NCBI GenBank assembly: GCA_007134775.1
Contig: SLKC01000072.1
Span: 1 to 34,480 of the forward strand
Source: Ectothiorhodospiraceae bacterium
GTDB lineage: Bacteria > Pseudomonadota > Gammaproteobacteria > XJ16 > Halofilaceae
DNA length: 34,480 bases
Reading direction: 5' to 3'
A model generated the notes under the pieces. It was not told the DNA's origin, ran no database searches, and saw only the letters and a program-made list of their open reading frames with translations. Positions 25,465 through 34,006 of this stretch are shown piece after piece. The position numbers and the translations under genes are program-made. Numbering within the stretch: position 1 is the stretch's first letter; each line of letters begins with the position of its first letter.

Positions 25465-26829
25465 TCAGTAGCAGTGTTCGTGGAACAGCGGCGCGAGCGA
25501 GCGTTGCCAGCGCCCTTCATAGGCGGCCAGCAGGTGTTCCGCTGGAGTGACGCCTGACTCCGCGATCTCGGCGAGGTCATCGAGGAAGTGGCTCTCGTCG
25601 CGACCGCGCGCATCGAGGCGCTGCCGGCGAGCGAGGCCGTCGCGCGCGAGTGCCACTACGTCGCAGGCGATTTCCTGCACGGAGCGGCCCTGCATGCGCG
25701 CGCGCAGGCCGCGCCGGGTAACGTCCTCGAGCAGTTCGGCGATCGCCTCGCTCGGCCATTCGGCGATGAGTTGCTCGGCCCCGTCGAGCGCCGTTGTGTC
25801 GTAGAGCAGGCCGGTCCAGAGCGCGGGGAGCGCGCAGAGACGACCCCATGGCCCGGCATCGGTCCCGCGTTGCTCGATATAGCGCTTGAGCCGCACTTCG
25901 GGGAACAGGGTGGTGAGGTGATCCTCCCAGTCCGCCAGCGTGGGCCGCTCGCCGGGCAGCCCAGGCAGCCGCCCCGCGAGGAAGTCGCGGAAGGACTGGC
26001 CCGCGACGTCGATCATGTGGCCGTCGCGCACGATGAAGTACATCGGCACGTCGAGGGCGTGATCCACATGGCGCTCGAAGCCCATGCCCGCCTCGAAGAC
26101 GTAGCGGGGCAGGCCGCAGCGGTCGGGATCGGTGTCCGTCCAGATATGGGCACGGTGGCTGAGATAGCCGCTGGGGCGGCCATCGGCGAAGGGTGAGTTT
26201 GCGAACAGCGCTGTGGCGATCGGTTGCAGCGCGAGCGAGACCCGCAGCTTGCGCACCATGTCGGCCTCGGAGGCGAAATCGAGGCTCACCTGCACGCCGC
26301 AGGTGCGCGTCATCATGTCGAGGCCGAGGTTCCCTACCTTGGGCATGTAGCGCCCCATGATCGCGTAGCGCGCCTTCGGCATCCACGGCATTTCATCGCG
26401 GGTGGCCGTCGGGTGGAAGCCGACGCCGAGCAGGCCGACACCCAGTTCCTCGGCAACTTCCCGCACCTCGGCGAGATGGCCGTTCACCTCGCTGCAGCTC
26501 TGGTGGATGGTCTCGAGCTGTTCGCCGGACAACTCGAGCTGTCCCGCCGGCTCCAGCGTGATGCTGGCACCGCCACGTCGCAGGGCGATCGGCCGGTCGC
26601 CCTCGAGCACCGGTTCCCAGCCGTGGCGGGTCATGCCCTCGAGGAGCGCGCGGATGTCGCCGCGTCCCTCATAGCCGACCGGGCGCAGATCATCCCAGCG
26701 GAAGACGAACTTCTCGTGCTCGGTGCCGATGTGCCACGCCTCGGGCGGCTTGCAGCCGCCGGCGAGGTACTCGACGAGCTGCTGCTTGTCGGTGACGGGT
26801 GTCGTCATATCGGGTTTGACTGGCGACAT
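25465..26829 (-). CDS. gshA: Glutamate-cysteine ligase
   Basis: ATP-dependent ligase for the first, rate-limiting step of glutathione synthesis (Glu + Cys to gamma-Glu-Cys). The 454-residue sequence belongs to the plant/alphaproteobacterial-type GCL group rather than the E. coli GshA type: WHIGTEHEKFVF near residue 32-43, TLEPAGQLELSG around 91-102, the metal/substrate region MPKVGNLGLDMMTRTCGVQ (split), and NSPFADGRPSGYLS. A second in-frame ATG (26808) is a possible start. An AGGA lies 12 nt before the ATG at 26829. A candidate promoter is just upstream. No gshB is in the window, but glutathione-using genes gloA and chaC lie 3-5 kb away on the other strand. Confidence 0.92.
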   Translation of the reverse strand: MSPVKPDMTTPVTDKQQLVEYLAGGCKPPEAWHIGTEHEKFVFRWDDLRPVGYEGRGDIRALLEGMTRHGWEPVLEGDRPIALRRGGASITLEPAGQLELSGEQLETIHQSCSEVNGHLAEVREVAEELGVGLLGVGFHPTATRDEMPWMPKARYAIMGRYMPKVGNLGLDMMTRTCGVQVSLDFASEADMVRKLRVSLALQPIATALFANSPFADGRPSGYLSHRAHIWTDTDPDRCGLPRYVFEAGMGFERHVDHALDVPMYFIVRDGHMIDVAGQSFRDFLAGRLPGLPGERPTLADWEDHLTTLFPEVRLKRYIEQRGTDAGPWGRLCALPALWTGLLYDTTALDGAEQLIAEWPSEAIAELLEDVTRRGLRARMQGRSVQEIACDVVALARDGLARRQRLDARGRDESHFLDDLAEIAESGVTPAEHLLAAYEGRWQRSLAPLFHEHCY

Positions 26830-26861
26830 CGGGGTGCGGGTCCTGGAATGGCTGGAGCGTA

Positions 26862-26890
26862 ACTATCGGTGCCGCGGTTCGGTGATGCAA
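26862..26890 (-). promoter_or_regulatory. Candidate promoter for gshA
   Basis: Minus-strand TTGCAT (26885-26890) and GATAGT (26862-26867) are spaced by 17 bp and would give a leader of roughly 25 nt before gshA. Both hexamers match consensus only in part. Confidence 0.35.
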
Positions 26891-26930
26891 GCCCTGCCAC
26901 TGTGGAGGAGCGATGCGCTATCATTATTGA

Positions 26931-27398
26931 GCGCATATTCAAGAACGTCGCGCCGTCAGGAGGGCCCTCGCTTGCAGTCGCTGGTCGCCATCGCCGGGCT
27001 CCGACGAGGGGTGGGCCGAGATCAACGAGCTCCTCGAGCATGTGCTGGCCAATCTGCGCCTCTCGCTGTCCGTGTTGGTCGAGGGTGATCTGCGCGCCGC
27101 CCGCCACTTGCGCCAGGCGAAGGATGAGTTCCGCCAGCTGGAGAGCCGAGCGTGCGAGAATCACCTCGATCGTCGGGCCCAGCACCGCGCCGAATCGAGC
27201 CAGACCAGTGCGCTCCACCTGGATCTGTTGCGCGATCTCAAGCGCGTGAACGCACACCTCGCGGCCATCGCCACGGAGATATTGACCGATGCGGGCGAGA
27301 TGGCTGAGACACGCCTGCGGTCGACGGCGGGCAGTGGCGGTAATGAGGGTGGGCAGCAACAAGCGGCGGAACCGCCGCGTGACCCGCCGAGTGGGTAG
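26931..27398 (+). pseudogene. Fragment of Na/Pi-cotransporter PhoU-like C-terminal domain
   Basis: A reading frame open from 26931 to the TAG at 27398 encodes, from about 27003, DEGWAEINELLEHVLANLRL followed by helices ending SALHLDLLRDLKRVNAHLAA. This is the PhoU-like tail found at the C-terminus of Na+/phosphate cotransporters of the NptA/YjbB type. The roughly 300-residue membrane part that should precede it is absent: upstream lies a stop codon and then gshA on the opposite strand. The only usable start in frame is a GTG at 27042, which falls inside the conserved domain, so homology begins before any start codon. A Shine-Dalgarno-like GGAGGAG with ATG at 26913 encodes only five residues before a stop. 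I read this as a decayed 3' remnant; a short functional PhoU-like protein is the alternative. Confidence 0.55.
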
Positions 27399-27532
27399 GG
27401 GTCGCTACCGCACACACGGATCGCCTTGCTTGTCCCGTCATGCCAGACTGTGCCCCGGGTGCGGCGGGTCGGGCGCTGCTCGGTCGGCCCGCGCGCGATT
27501 GACGACGACCGACAGCCCGGAGTGGTGTGGAC

Positions 27533-28927
27533 ATGCTCGATCCCGTACTGCAGCGAATCGATCAGGATTTTGAGGCCGCGATCGGCCGCTGGTCGGACCT
27601 GCTGCGCATCCCCAGCGTCAGTGCCGATCCGGCCTATGCACAATCGGTGCGCGAGGCCGCGGAATGGCTCGCTGCCGAGCTTGATGGCCTCGGCTTCCAG
27701 GTCGAGATCCAGGAGACGCCGGGTCATCCCGTGGTCCTCGGCCATCACCCCGGCCCGCATGCGGACGCGCCCCATCTGCTCTACTACGGCCACTACGATG
27801 TCCAGCCGCCCGATCCGGTCGAGCTGTGGGACACCGGGCCGTTCGAGCCCACCATCGTCGACGGACCGCACGGACGCCGCATGGTCTGCCGGGGCGCGGT
27901 CGACGACAAGGGGCAGCTGATGCTCTGGCTGGAGGCGCTGCGCGCGTGGAAGGCCGTGCATGGCACGCTCCCCGTCGCGGCCACCGTCGTCCTCGAGGGC
28001 GAGGAGGAGGTGGGCAGTGTGAACCTGCGTGGCTTCCTCGAGGACAATCGCGATGCGCTCGCCGCCGATGTCTGCGTGGTTAGCGACACGACCATGCTCG
28101 ACGTCGATACGCCCGCGATCACCTACATGCTGCGCGGGCTGCTCTACACGGAGATCACCTGTCGCGGGCCGAACATGGATCTGCACTCCGGCTTCTATGG
28201 CGGGGCGATCCCGAATCCCCTCAATGGGCTCACCCGCGTGCTCGGCGCGCTGCACGATGATCGTGGGCGGATCCGCATACCGGGTTTCTATGACGACGTG
28301 CTCGAGCCCGGTGCCGAAGAGCTGGCGACCTGGCAGAGCCTCGATGTCGACGAGGCGGCCTTTCTCGAGAGTGTCGGGATCGATCGCGACGCTGGTGCCG
28401 GCGAGATCGACCGCAGCCTGATCGAGCGGCTCTGGTCGCGGCCGACGGGGGATATCAACGGTATCATCGGCGGTTATACCGGCGCCGGAGCGAAGACCGT
28501 ACTGCCCGCGGAGGCGAGTGCGAAAGTGAGCTTTCGTCTGGTGCCCGATCAGGATCCACAGCACATCGTCGCGGGACTGCGCGCCTTCATCGACGAACAC
28601 ACCCCGAGTGGTTGCCGTTGTGAGGTGACCGTCCACTCATCGGCGCCCGCCATCCGCATACCCACCGAGTCGCCCTGGCTGAACGCGGCGCGCAATGCGC
28701 TCAAGGGCGTGTACGGCCGTGATGCTGCCCTGATCGGTTGTGGCGGCTCCATCCCCGTCGCCGCCTGGGTACGCGACGTGCTTGGTTACGATACGCTCTT
28801 CATGGGCTTCGGGTTGGAGGATGATCGCATGCACAGCCCGAACGAGAAGTTCGAGCTGGTCTGTTTCGAGCGCGGCATGCGCGCACACGCGGCCCTGCTC
28901 GCGCGCCTTGCGGGCGGTGAGCCCTGA
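27533..28927 (+). CDS. M20 family metallodipeptidase
   Basis: Zinc dipeptidase/deacylase of about 464 residues, the size of carnosinase-like and CPG2-like M20 enzymes. Metal and catalytic residues are visible: His87 and Asp89 (YYGHYDVQP), Asp124/125 (GAVDDKGQ), Glu158/159 (EGEEEVGS) and a C-terminal His in RMHSPNEKF. DLHSGFYGG and GGSIPVAAW mark the dimerisation/substrate part. A GGAG at 27519-27522 serves the ATG at 27533 (10 nt) or the GTG at 27527 (4 nt). Being between gshA and chaC, it could cleave Cys-Gly released from glutathione, but this is only positional inference. It is followed by the protease gene after 13 bp. The 134 bp before it hold no further gene. Confidence 0.92.
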   Translation: MLDPVLQRIDQDFEAAIGRWSDLLRIPSVSADPAYAQSVREAAEWLAAELDGLGFQVEIQETPGHPVVLGHHPGPHADAPHLLYYGHYDVQPPDPVELWDTGPFEPTIVDGPHGRRMVCRGAVDDKGQLMLWLEALRAWKAVHGTLPVAATVVLEGEEEVGSVNLRGFLEDNRDALAADVCVVSDTTMLDVDTPAITYMLRGLLYTEITCRGPNMDLHSGFYGGAIPNPLNGLTRVLGALHDDRGRIRIPGFYDDVLEPGAEELATWQSLDVDEAAFLESVGIDRDAGAGEIDRSLIERLWSRPTGDINGIIGGYTGAGAKTVLPAEASAKVSFRLVPDQDPQHIVAGLRAFIDEHTPSGCRCEVTVHSSAPAIRIPTESPWLNAARNALKGVYGRDAALIGCGGSIPVAAWVRDVLGYDTLFMGFGLEDDRMHSPNEKFELVCFERGMRAHAALLARLAGGEP

Positions 28928-28940
28928 ACGGGGGCAGCGC

Positions 28941-29444
28941 ATGCAGCAGGCGACCCGCTCGCTCTTCGGCGTGGCCGCCGTCTTCGTCGCGCTGATTGTG
29001 ATTGCGGGGTGGGCCTTCGGCGTGCTGATCGATGCTCGCGATCAGCCCAATCGGGGGATCGAGCCGGGGGCCGAAGGGCCGCAGCGCGTGGAGCTGGAGC
29101 GCAACCCGGCCGGACAGTACCTGGTGCCGGGGCGGATCAATGGTACCGAGGTGACCTTCCTCGTCGATACCGGCGCCACCCACGTCGCCGTGCCCGCCGA
29201 GATCGCCGAACAGGCCGGCCTCGAGCGCGGTGTCGAGGTCCCTGTCGAGACGGCTGGTGGGCGCACGACCGCCTGGCGTACCACGCTCGAGCGGGTGGAG
29301 ATTGGCGGTATCCGTGCCCACGGTGTCGACGGCTCCATCAATCCCGCGATGCCCGGCGATTACGTCCTGCTCGGCATGACCTTTCTACGCAGGATCGAGT
29401 TCTCGCTCCGTGATGACCGCTTGATACTCGAGACGCCGTCGTGA
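28941..29444 (+). CDS. Membrane-anchored retropepsin-like aspartic protease
   Basis: A 167-residue TIGR02281-type clan AA protein. Residues 9-30 form one transmembrane helix (LFGVAAVFVALIVIAGWAFG), and the retropepsin fold follows, with the catalytic FLVDTGATHVAVP at 73-85 (Asp76) and the second structural turn VLLGMTFLRRIEF near the C-terminus. Such proteins carry one Asp per chain and must dimerise to be active; the topology puts the catalytic part in the periplasm. Substrate unknown. The ATG at 28941 is chosen since the helix begins right after it; the open frame further upstream lies inside the peptidase gene. Confidence 0.85.
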   Translation: MQQATRSLFGVAAVFVALIVIAGWAFGVLIDARDQPNRGIEPGAEGPQRVELERNPAGQYLVPGRINGTEVTFLVDTGATHVAVPAEIAEQAGLERGVEVPVETAGGRTTAWRTTLERVEIGGIRAHGVDGSINPAMPGDYVLLGMTFLRRIEFSLRDDRLILETPS

Positions 29445-29614
29445 GGGGGCGGACCCATCCCGTGTGCCTGCGGCACGAATGATGCGTGTCGCGCTTTGGG
29501 CGGACGGGTACCCCACCACGTCGGAGCCGTGTGACCGGGTCAGAGGGCAGGCTGTGCTGCATCCTGTTATCCTGTTGACGCGAAAATTGCGTGTAATCAT
29601 CCGGGAGATGAGCA

Positions 29615-30160
29615 ATGAGTCGACACCTGGATTCTGCCGAAGGCCTTTGCGCGAATCCGGATGCGGAGACGAAAGACTATGTCTTCAATCACATCATGCT
29701 ACGCATCAAGGATCCGGAGCGCGCACTCGATTTCTACACCCGCATCCTGGGCATGCGCCTGTTGCGCCGACTCGACTTCGAGGAGATGCGCTTTACGCTT
29801 TTCTTCCTCGGCTTCGTCGATGACGACGAGGCGGCTACGGCGCCGGACGACGAACACGCACGCACAACCTGGACCTTCCGCCGCCAGGCGGTGCTGGAGC
29901 TGACCTGGAACTGGGGCAGCGAGGACGATCGCGACGTCCAGTTCCACAGTGGCAACGAGGAACCGAAGGGGTTCGGTCACATCGCCGTCACCGTGCCCGA
30001 TGTCTACGCCGCCTGTGAGCGCTTCGATCGCCTCGGCGTCGAATTCGTCAAGCGCCCGGAAGGCGGAAGAATGCAGGGTATCGCCTTCATTCGTGACCCG
30101 GACGGCTACTGGGTCGAGATCGTCCAGGCGGACATCCTCGAGCAGCAGGCTCGTGCTTGA
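29615..30160 (+). CDS. gloA: Lactoylglutathione lyase (glyoxalase I)
   Basis: Converts the hemithioacetal of methylglyoxal and glutathione to S-lactoylglutathione. The 181 residues match the eukaryote-like long form: metal ligands His26 (FNHIMLR), Glu95 (LELTWN), His122 (GFGHIAV) and Glu168 (YWVEIVQ) are all present, as are the YTRILGM helix and the RDPDGYW segment. The long loop and overall length suggest the Zn-dependent class, whereas the short E. coli-type is Ni-dependent; the metal is inference. GGGAGA (29603-29608) precedes the ATG by 6 nt. A TTGACG at 29575-29580 may be a -35, but no -10 follows at normal distance. It overlaps the next gene by 8 bases. Confidence 0.94.
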   Translation: MSRHLDSAEGLCANPDAETKDYVFNHIMLRIKDPERALDFYTRILGMRLLRRLDFEEMRFTLFFLGFVDDDEAATAPDDEHARTTWTFRRQAVLELTWNWGSEDDRDVQFHSGNEEPKGFGHIAVTVPDVYAACERFDRLGVEFVKRPEGGRMQGIAFIRDPDGYWVEIVQADILEQQARA

Positions 30161-30539
30161 GCCGGAGACCTGGCCGATCGGGGCCATTACCTACCAGCTC
30201 GTCGTCGATGTTGAAACACCGTGCCGGATCACACCGGGGCGGCTCGGCGAGCACGAACTCGCACCGGGGCGCTATGTCTATACCGGCAGCGCTCGCCGCC
30301 ACATGGCGGCGCGCATCCGCCGCCACCTGCGCAGCGACAAGGCGCTGCGCTGGCATATCGACTGGCTGCTGACACGGCCGGAGGCGCGCGTGGTCGACGT
30401 GCAGGTCAGTACCGAACCCGAATGCACCGTCAACACGCGCACCGGCGGCCGGGTGCCCATCCCCGGCTTCGGCGCCAGTGATTGCCGTGCGGCCTGCGGC
30501 AGCCATCTGCGTTATCTGGGGCCGCGCGATGAGCCGTGA
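30153..30539 (+). CDS. DUF123/GIY-YIG-like nuclease-family protein
   Basis: A 128-residue protein of the DUF123 family, considered a distant GIY-YIG relative. It shows YQLVVDV near the N-terminus, GRYVYTGSARR in the second strand, and the family's RRHL...LRWHIDWLL and GFGASDCRAACGSHL stretches, the latter two containing the conserved His/Cys residues. Function in the cell is not established; related domains occur fused to endonuclease III. The only fitting start is a GTG at 30153 inside the end of gloA, and its 3' end overlaps the chaC start by 11 bases, so gloA, this gene and chaC look translationally coupled. Confidence 0.8.
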   Translation: MLEPETWPIGAITYQLVVDVETPCRITPGRLGEHELAPGRYVYTGSARRHMAARIRRHLRSDKALRWHIDWLLTRPEARVVDVQVSTEPECTVNTRTGGRVPIPGFGASDCRAACGSHLRYLGPRDEP

Positions 30540-31284
30540 AGGCGATGCCAGCGCGCGTCTGCCGAACGGCATTACCCGGGAGGTGCTCGAGGCCGACGGT
30601 ATCCGCGACGTCATGCAGGCGCGCCATCCCGACGTCCCGCTGCTCTCCGACGGCTATCTGCGCGAGTCGCTGTGGGCGACGCTGCAGGCGCGGCCCGATC
30701 ACGGGGCGACGGACGATCCGGTCTGGCTCCTTGCCTACGGCTCGCTGCTGTGGAATCCCTGCGTGGCCGTCGCTGAACGCCGCCTGGCCCGGCTGCGGGG
30801 TTATCACCGGGATTTCCGCCTGCGCCTGACCTATGGCCGGGGCAGCCCGGAGCGTCCCGGCCTGATGCTCGGTCTCACCCCCGGCGGCTCCTGCCGTGGC
30901 GTGGGGCTTCGCATCGCCGGCGAGGACCCGGTCCACGAACTCCACCTGGTCTGGCGCCGGGAGTTGCTGACCGGTGTCTATCGCCCGCGTTGGGTGCAGC
31001 TGGAGACGGAGGCCGGCAGGGTTTCCGCAATCGCCTTCGTCGTCGATCCGCGCCACCGCTGCTACTGCGGCCGGATCGATGATGACGGCATCGTCGAGCT
31101 GCTTAGCTCCGGCCACGGACTGCTCGGCACATGCGCCGAATATCTGGATAATACCGTCGACGCGCTCGATGCGCGCGGCATCCACGATCGCCGGCTGCAT
31201 CGGTTGCGCCACCAGGTCCGACAGCGCCGCAAGCGACACCTGCAACACCCTGACGAGCAGACGGCTGCCTGCGAGCCGCACTGA
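30529..31284 (+). CDS. chaC: Gamma-glutamylcyclotransferase, ChaC family
   Basis: Predicted to cleave glutathione into 5-oxoproline and Cys-Gly. In 251 residues it has the substrate-binding YGSLLWNP (70-77), [11 protein letters not shown] and the catalytic Glu145 in [15 protein letters not shown]. About 65 extra N-terminal residues precede the fold and a basic tail (RQRRKRHLQ) follows it. The ATG at 30529 overlaps the upstream gene; an in-frame ATG at 30478 would overlap it more and lacks support. With gshA and gloA nearby it completes a set for making, using and degrading glutathione. Confidence 0.9.
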   Translation: MSREGDASARLPNGITREVLEADGIRDVMQARHPDVPLLSDGYLRESLWATLQARPDHGATDDPVWLLAYGSLLWNPCVAVAERRLARLRGYHRDFRLRLTYGRGSPERPGLMLGLTPGGSCRGVGLRIAGEDPVHELHLVWRRELLTGVYRPRWVQLETEAGRVSAIAFVVDPRHRCYCGRIDDDGIVELLSSGHGLLGTCAEYLDNTVDALDARGIHDRRLHRLRHQVRQRRKRHLQHPDEQTAACEPH

Positions 31285-31315
31285 ACACGACCGAGCCCCG
31301 CCAGGCCGGGATGGG

Positions 31316-32518
31316 ATGAACTGGATCATGAGTGACCCCGCCTTTGATCGAATCCAGTGGGACGACCCGCTCCTCCTGGAGAACCAGCTTACCGGCGAAG
31401 AGCGCATGGCGCGCGATAGCGCCCGCGACTACTGCCACGATGAACTGATGCCGCGCGTGCTCGAGGCCAACCGACACGAGCATTTCGATCGCGCGATCAT
31501 GACGGAGATGGGCGAGCTCGGCCTGTTCGGCTGCACGCTGCCGCAGACCTACGGCTGTGCCGGACTCGGCTATGTCGCCTACGGGCTGATCGCGCGCGAG
31601 GTCGAGCGCGTCGATTCGGGCTATCGGTCGGCGATGAGCGTGCAGTCGAGCCTGGTCATGCACCCCATCCATGCCTACGGTAACGAGGAGCAGCGGCAGA
31701 AGTATCTGCCGAAGCTGGCGAGCGGGGAGTGGGTCGGCTGCTTCGGCCTCACCGAGCCCGACCACGGCTCCGATCCGGGCGGTATGAAGACCCGCGCGCG
31801 GGCCACGGACGGCGGCTGGATCCTCGAGGGCTCGAAGACCTGGATCACCAATGCCCCAATCGCCGACGTCTTTGTCGTCTGGGCGCGCGATGACGACGAC
31901 GATATCCGCGGCTTCATCCTCGAGGCCGGGATGGCGGGCCTGTCGGCGCCAAAGATCGAGGGTAAATTCTCGCTTCGGGCCTCGATCACCGGGCAGATTG
32001 TCATGGACGGGGTCTTCGTGCCGACGGCGAATCGGCTCGATGGCGTCAAGGGCCTGAAGGGGCCGTTCGGCTGCCTCAACCGCGCACGCTACGGTATTGC
32101 CTGGGGGGCGCTCGGCGCCGCCGAGTTCTGCTGGCACGCCGCGCGCCAGTACACGCTCGACCGCCGCCAGTTCGGCCGGCCGTTGGCCGCCACGCAGCTC
32201 GTGCAGAAGAAGCTCGCCGACATGCAGACCGACATCGGTCTGGGGCTGCAGGGGGCGCTGCGGGCCGGTCGGCTCATGGACGAGGGGGCCGCGTCGCCCG
32301 AGGTGGTCTCGCTGATCAAGCGCAATAACGCGGGCAAGGCGCTCGATATCGCGCGCACGGCACGCGATATGCACGGCGGCAACGGCATCGCCGACGAGTA
32401 CCATGTGATCCGTCACGCCATGAACCTGGAGACGGTCAATACCTACGAGGGCACCCACGACATCCATGCCCTGATCCTGGGGCGTGCGCAGACCGGCCTG
32501 CAGGCCTTTACCGGATAG
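31316..32518 (+). CDS. gcdH: Glutaryl-CoA dehydrogenase (acyl-CoA dehydrogenase family)
   Basis: FAD enzyme that oxidatively decarboxylates glutaryl-CoA to crotonyl-CoA at the end of lysine, tryptophan and 5-aminovalerate degradation. The 400 residues follow mitochondrial GCDH closely: [32 protein letters not shown] (glutaryl-CoA-specific region), [13 protein letters not shown], and the catalytic Glu378 in [10 protein letters not shown]. Starts at 31316 and 31328 are both possible; neither has a strong ribosome-binding site. The CoA-transferase gene follows after 7 bp, supporting a glutarate activation-oxidation pair. Confidence 0.92.
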   Translation: MNWIMSDPAFDRIQWDDPLLLENQLTGEERMARDSARDYCHDELMPRVLEANRHEHFDRAIMTEMGELGLFGCTLPQTYGCAGLGYVAYGLIAREVERVDSGYRSAMSVQSSLVMHPIHAYGNEEQRQKYLPKLASGEWVGCFGLTEPDHGSDPGGMKTRARATDGGWILEGSKTWITNAPIADVFVVWARDDDDDIRGFILEAGMAGLSAPKIEGKFSLRASITGQIVMDGVFVPTANRLDGVKGLKGPFGCLNRARYGIAWGALGAAEFCWHAARQYTLDRRQFGRPLAATQLVQKKLADMQTDIGLGLQGALRAGRLMDEGAASPEVVSLIKRNNAGKALDIARTARDMHGGNGIADEYHVIRHAMNLETVNTYEGTHDIHALILGRAQTGLQAFTG

Positions 32519-32525
32519 GGTGGCC

Positions 32526-33752
32526 ATGGGCGCGCTCTCGCATCTGCGCGTGCTCGATCTCTCGCGGGTGCTCGCGGGGCCGGCGGCCGGGCAGATCCTC
32601 GCCGACCTCGGCGCCGAGGTCATCAAAGTCGAACGCCCGGGGCGCGGTGACGATACACGCGCCTGGGGCCCGCCCTGGCTTGCGGATGCGAACGGTCGGG
32701 CCACGGGCGAGTCGGCCTACTACCTGGCCGCGAATCGCGGCAAGAAATCGGTCGCCATCGACCTGTCCCGGCCGCAGGGCCAGGGCCTGGTGCGCGAACT
32801 CGCCGCGCGCGCGGACATCCTGCTGGAAAATTTCCGCGTCGGTGGTCTCGCGCGCTACGGCCTGGATTACGCAAACCTCACCGCGGTCAATCCGGGCCTG
32901 ATCTACTGCTCCATCACCGGCTTCGGTCAGACGGGGCCCTACGCCGAACGCCCCGGCTACGATTCGATGATCCAGGCGATGGGCGGGCTGATGAGCATCA
33001 CGGGGACAGCCGACGGCGAGCCGCAGAAGGCAGGTGTCGCACTTGCCGACGTGATGAGCGGGCACTACGCCGTCATCGGTACACTCGCCGCACTGGCCCA
33101 CCGCGAGCGCACCGGCGCGGGGCAGCACATCGATCTGGCGCTTCTCGATGTGCAGGTCGCGGGGCTCGTGAACCAGGCGATGAACTACCTCGTCGGCGGG
33201 CGTACGCCGCAGCGCATGGGCAATGCCCATCCCAACATCGTGCCCTACCAGGTGTTCGCCACCGAGGACGGGTATTTCATGCTCGCCGTCGGCAACGACG
33301 GCCAGTTCCGGTGCCTATGCCGGCTGCTCGGCGAGGAGGCGCTGGCCGATGACGCGCGCTTCGCTACGAATGGCGCGCGCGTGGAGCATCGCGATCTGCT
33401 CGTGGCGCGCCTGGCTGGCTATTTCGCCCGCGGCACGCGTGACGACTGGCTCGCGGCCCTGGAGGGCGCCGGCGTCCCCTGTGGTCCGGTGAACGACATC
33501 GACGAGGTCTTTGCCGATCCGCAGGTCCGCGAACGCGGCATGGTACGCAACGTGGCGCACCCGCTTGCCGGGAGTGTGCCCCTCGTCGGGAGCCCGCTGA
33601 AGCTGTCCGCGACGCCGCCGGTGGACCCTGTGGCCCCGCCGACGCTGGGCCAGCATACCGACGAGGTCCTGGTCGAGTGTCTCGGCCTCGATGAGGCGAC
33701 GCGATCATCGCTGCGGGCGGACGGCATCATTGCGGGGCCGACTGCGCAGTGA
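32526..33752 (+). CDS. CaiB/BaiF class III CoA-transferase, probably glutarate CoA-transferase
   Basis: A 408-residue class III CoA-transferase with the family start LRVLDLSRVLAGPAAGQILADLGAEVIKVE (split; 7-36), the AANRGKKSVAIDL block (68-80), and the catalytic Asp175 in GVALADVMSGHY. It should move CoA from a donor such as succinyl-CoA to a dicarboxylic acid. Placement 7 bp behind gcdH mirrors the functional pairing of SUGCT with GCDH in glutarate metabolism, so glutarate is the best guess for the acceptor. Family certain; substrate inferred. The ATG at 32526 is chosen because the conserved N-terminus begins there. Confidence 0.9.
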   Translation: MGALSHLRVLDLSRVLAGPAAGQILADLGAEVIKVERPGRGDDTRAWGPPWLADANGRATGESAYYLAANRGKKSVAIDLSRPQGQGLVRELAARADILLENFRVGGLARYGLDYANLTAVNPGLIYCSITGFGQTGPYAERPGYDSMIQAMGGLMSITGTADGEPQKAGVALADVMSGHYAVIGTLAALAHRERTGAGQHIDLALLDVQVAGLVNQAMNYLVGGRTPQRMGNAHPNIVPYQVFATEDGYFMLAVGNDGQFRCLCRLLGEEALADDARFATNGARVEHRDLLVARLAGYFARGTRDDWLAALEGAGVPCGPVNDIDEVFADPQVRERGMVRNVAHPLAGSVPLVGSPLKLSATPPVDPVAPPTLGQHTDEVLVECLGLDEATRSSLRADGIIAGPTAQ

Positions 33753-33801
33753 TCGCGGCCCTTGGCGCGAGTCGGGTGATCGGGGCCGAAAATCTCGGAA
33801 A

Positions 33802-33929
33802 GTGGGAATGCAGCCAGACGGGGAGGCTCGGGACGGGACCGTCTGCAGCAGGGATGCTGCAGTCGAGCCTACAGGGAAGAATTCACGGCGTGTCCCGTCC
33901 CGAGCCTTCCCGTCTGGCTGCATTCCCAC
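33802..33929. repeat. Long near-perfect inverted repeat (38-bp arms, 52-bp loop)
   Basis: The arm at 33802-33839 (GTGGGAATGCAGCCAGACGG at its left end) is the reverse complement of 33892-33929 with a single mismatch. The loop holds a second hairpin (CTGCAGCA at 33843-33850, TGCTGCAG at 33855-33862) and a core GAGCCTACAGGGA...TTCACGGCGT, which resembles from memory a dispersed intergenic repeat seen in several Gammaproteobacteria. No T-run follows. It lies in the 254-bp gap between the CoA-transferase gene and rraA. Because it is palindromic, both strands show short ORFs encoding nearly the same peptide; I treat these as non-coding. Confidence 0.85.
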
Positions 33930-34006
33930 CCCTCAGTTGCTGGTATCGACGCCCTGGCGCTCGGCACCGAGAGCGATCCACAAACCGACCCGGAGGAGAG
34001 CGATCG

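Noticed and set aside
26869-27249. 126-codon frame overlapping the PhoU-like fragment
   Set aside because: The PhoU-like similarity lies in a different frame; this translation is low-complexity and unrelated.
29461-29480. Small GTGCC/GGCAC hairpin after the aspartic protease gene
   Set aside because: Only a 5-bp stem with no T-run; too weak to call a terminator.
29575-29600. TTGACG followed by TGTAAT-like sequence as a gloA promoter
   Set aside because: Spacing between the two elements is only 11-13 bp, too short for a sigma70 promoter.
31103-32704. 533-codon minus-strand frame opposite gcdH
   Set aside because: The plus strand encodes an unmistakable glutaryl-CoA dehydrogenase; the antisense product has no family motif.
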